Below are positions 6,262 through 6,304 of a stretch of 6,304 nucleotides of DNA, in pieces. The stretch covers positions 1-6,304 of the forward strand of contig JAUNWC010000100.1 of assembly GCA_030540495.1 (NCBI GenBank), in the 5' to 3' direction. A program made the translations under genes and the position numbers. Every line of letters begins with the position of its first letter. The stretch's first letter is position 1. The notes under the pieces are model-generated. The model did no database searches. It saw nothing but the letters and a program-made list of their open reading frames with translations, and was not told the origin of the DNA. This DNA is from Bacteroidota bacterium. Its GTDB lineage: Bacteria > Bacteroidota > Bacteroidia > Bacteroidales > P3.

Positions 6262-6304
6262 TAGGTTAGGATAGGTTGTTATAGGTTTGCATAGGTTGGA
6301 GGCT
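6262..6304 (+). repeat. 10-base-period tandem repeat, TAGGTT type, 3' of purD
   Basis: Four perfect TAGGTT cores start at 6262, 6272, 6282 and 6292, exactly 10 bases apart. The bases between cores vary except for an A just before the second, third and fourth cores, giving TAGGTTNNNA. The array begins three bases after the terminator T-run and continues to the window edge, where the phase may break at GGAGGCT. Its core resembles the TAAGTT core of the array at bases 1-50 on the minus strand. No coding function is apparent and the role is unknown. Confidence 0.75.

Overview
The window is AT-rich and gene-dense. It most likely comes from an anaerobic, fermentative member of the Bacteroidota, probably Bacteroidales-like. 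Three things point there. Both strands of the divergent intergenic region carry the Bacteroidota sigma signature TAnnTTTG, one copy with a TTG 19 bases upstream. Start codons lack convincing Shine-Dalgarno sequences. A HydE maturase implies an [FeFe] hydrogenase, hence anaerobic hydrogen metabolism. The species cannot be named from the sequence.

The left half (45-2768) is a minus-strand operon read from right to left: lgt (lipoprotein diacylglyceryl transferase), gpmA (2,3-bisphosphoglycerate-dependent phosphoglycerate mutase) and hydE (radical SAM maturase of the [FeFe]-hydrogenase H-cluster). The lgt-gpmA gap is 1 base and the gpmA-hydE gap is 17 bases, so the three are probably cotranscribed from a promoter at about 2792-2799. 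The right half (2931-6244) runs on the plus strand from a good Bacteroidota promoter at 2876-2905. It encodes an exported coiled-coil protein of unknown function, tRNA-Pro(CGG), a TPR lipoprotein and purD (GAR synthetase). It ends in a clear intrinsic terminator that overlaps the purD stop codon.

The genes are mostly housekeeping: envelope lipoprotein maturation, glycolysis, purine synthesis and hydrogenase maturation. One link is direct: Lgt would lipidate the lipobox cysteine of the TPR protein encoded on the other arm. I see no mobile element, CRISPR array, defence system or clear new multi-gene system.

The most unusual structure lies at the two edges. Immediately 3' of each operon is a short tandem array with an exact 10-base period. 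The units share a TA(A/G)GTT core followed by four less conserved bases, and in both arrays the core lies on the strand of the gene just upstream. Both arrays are cut by the window ends, so their full size is unknown. This is the main item worth following up.
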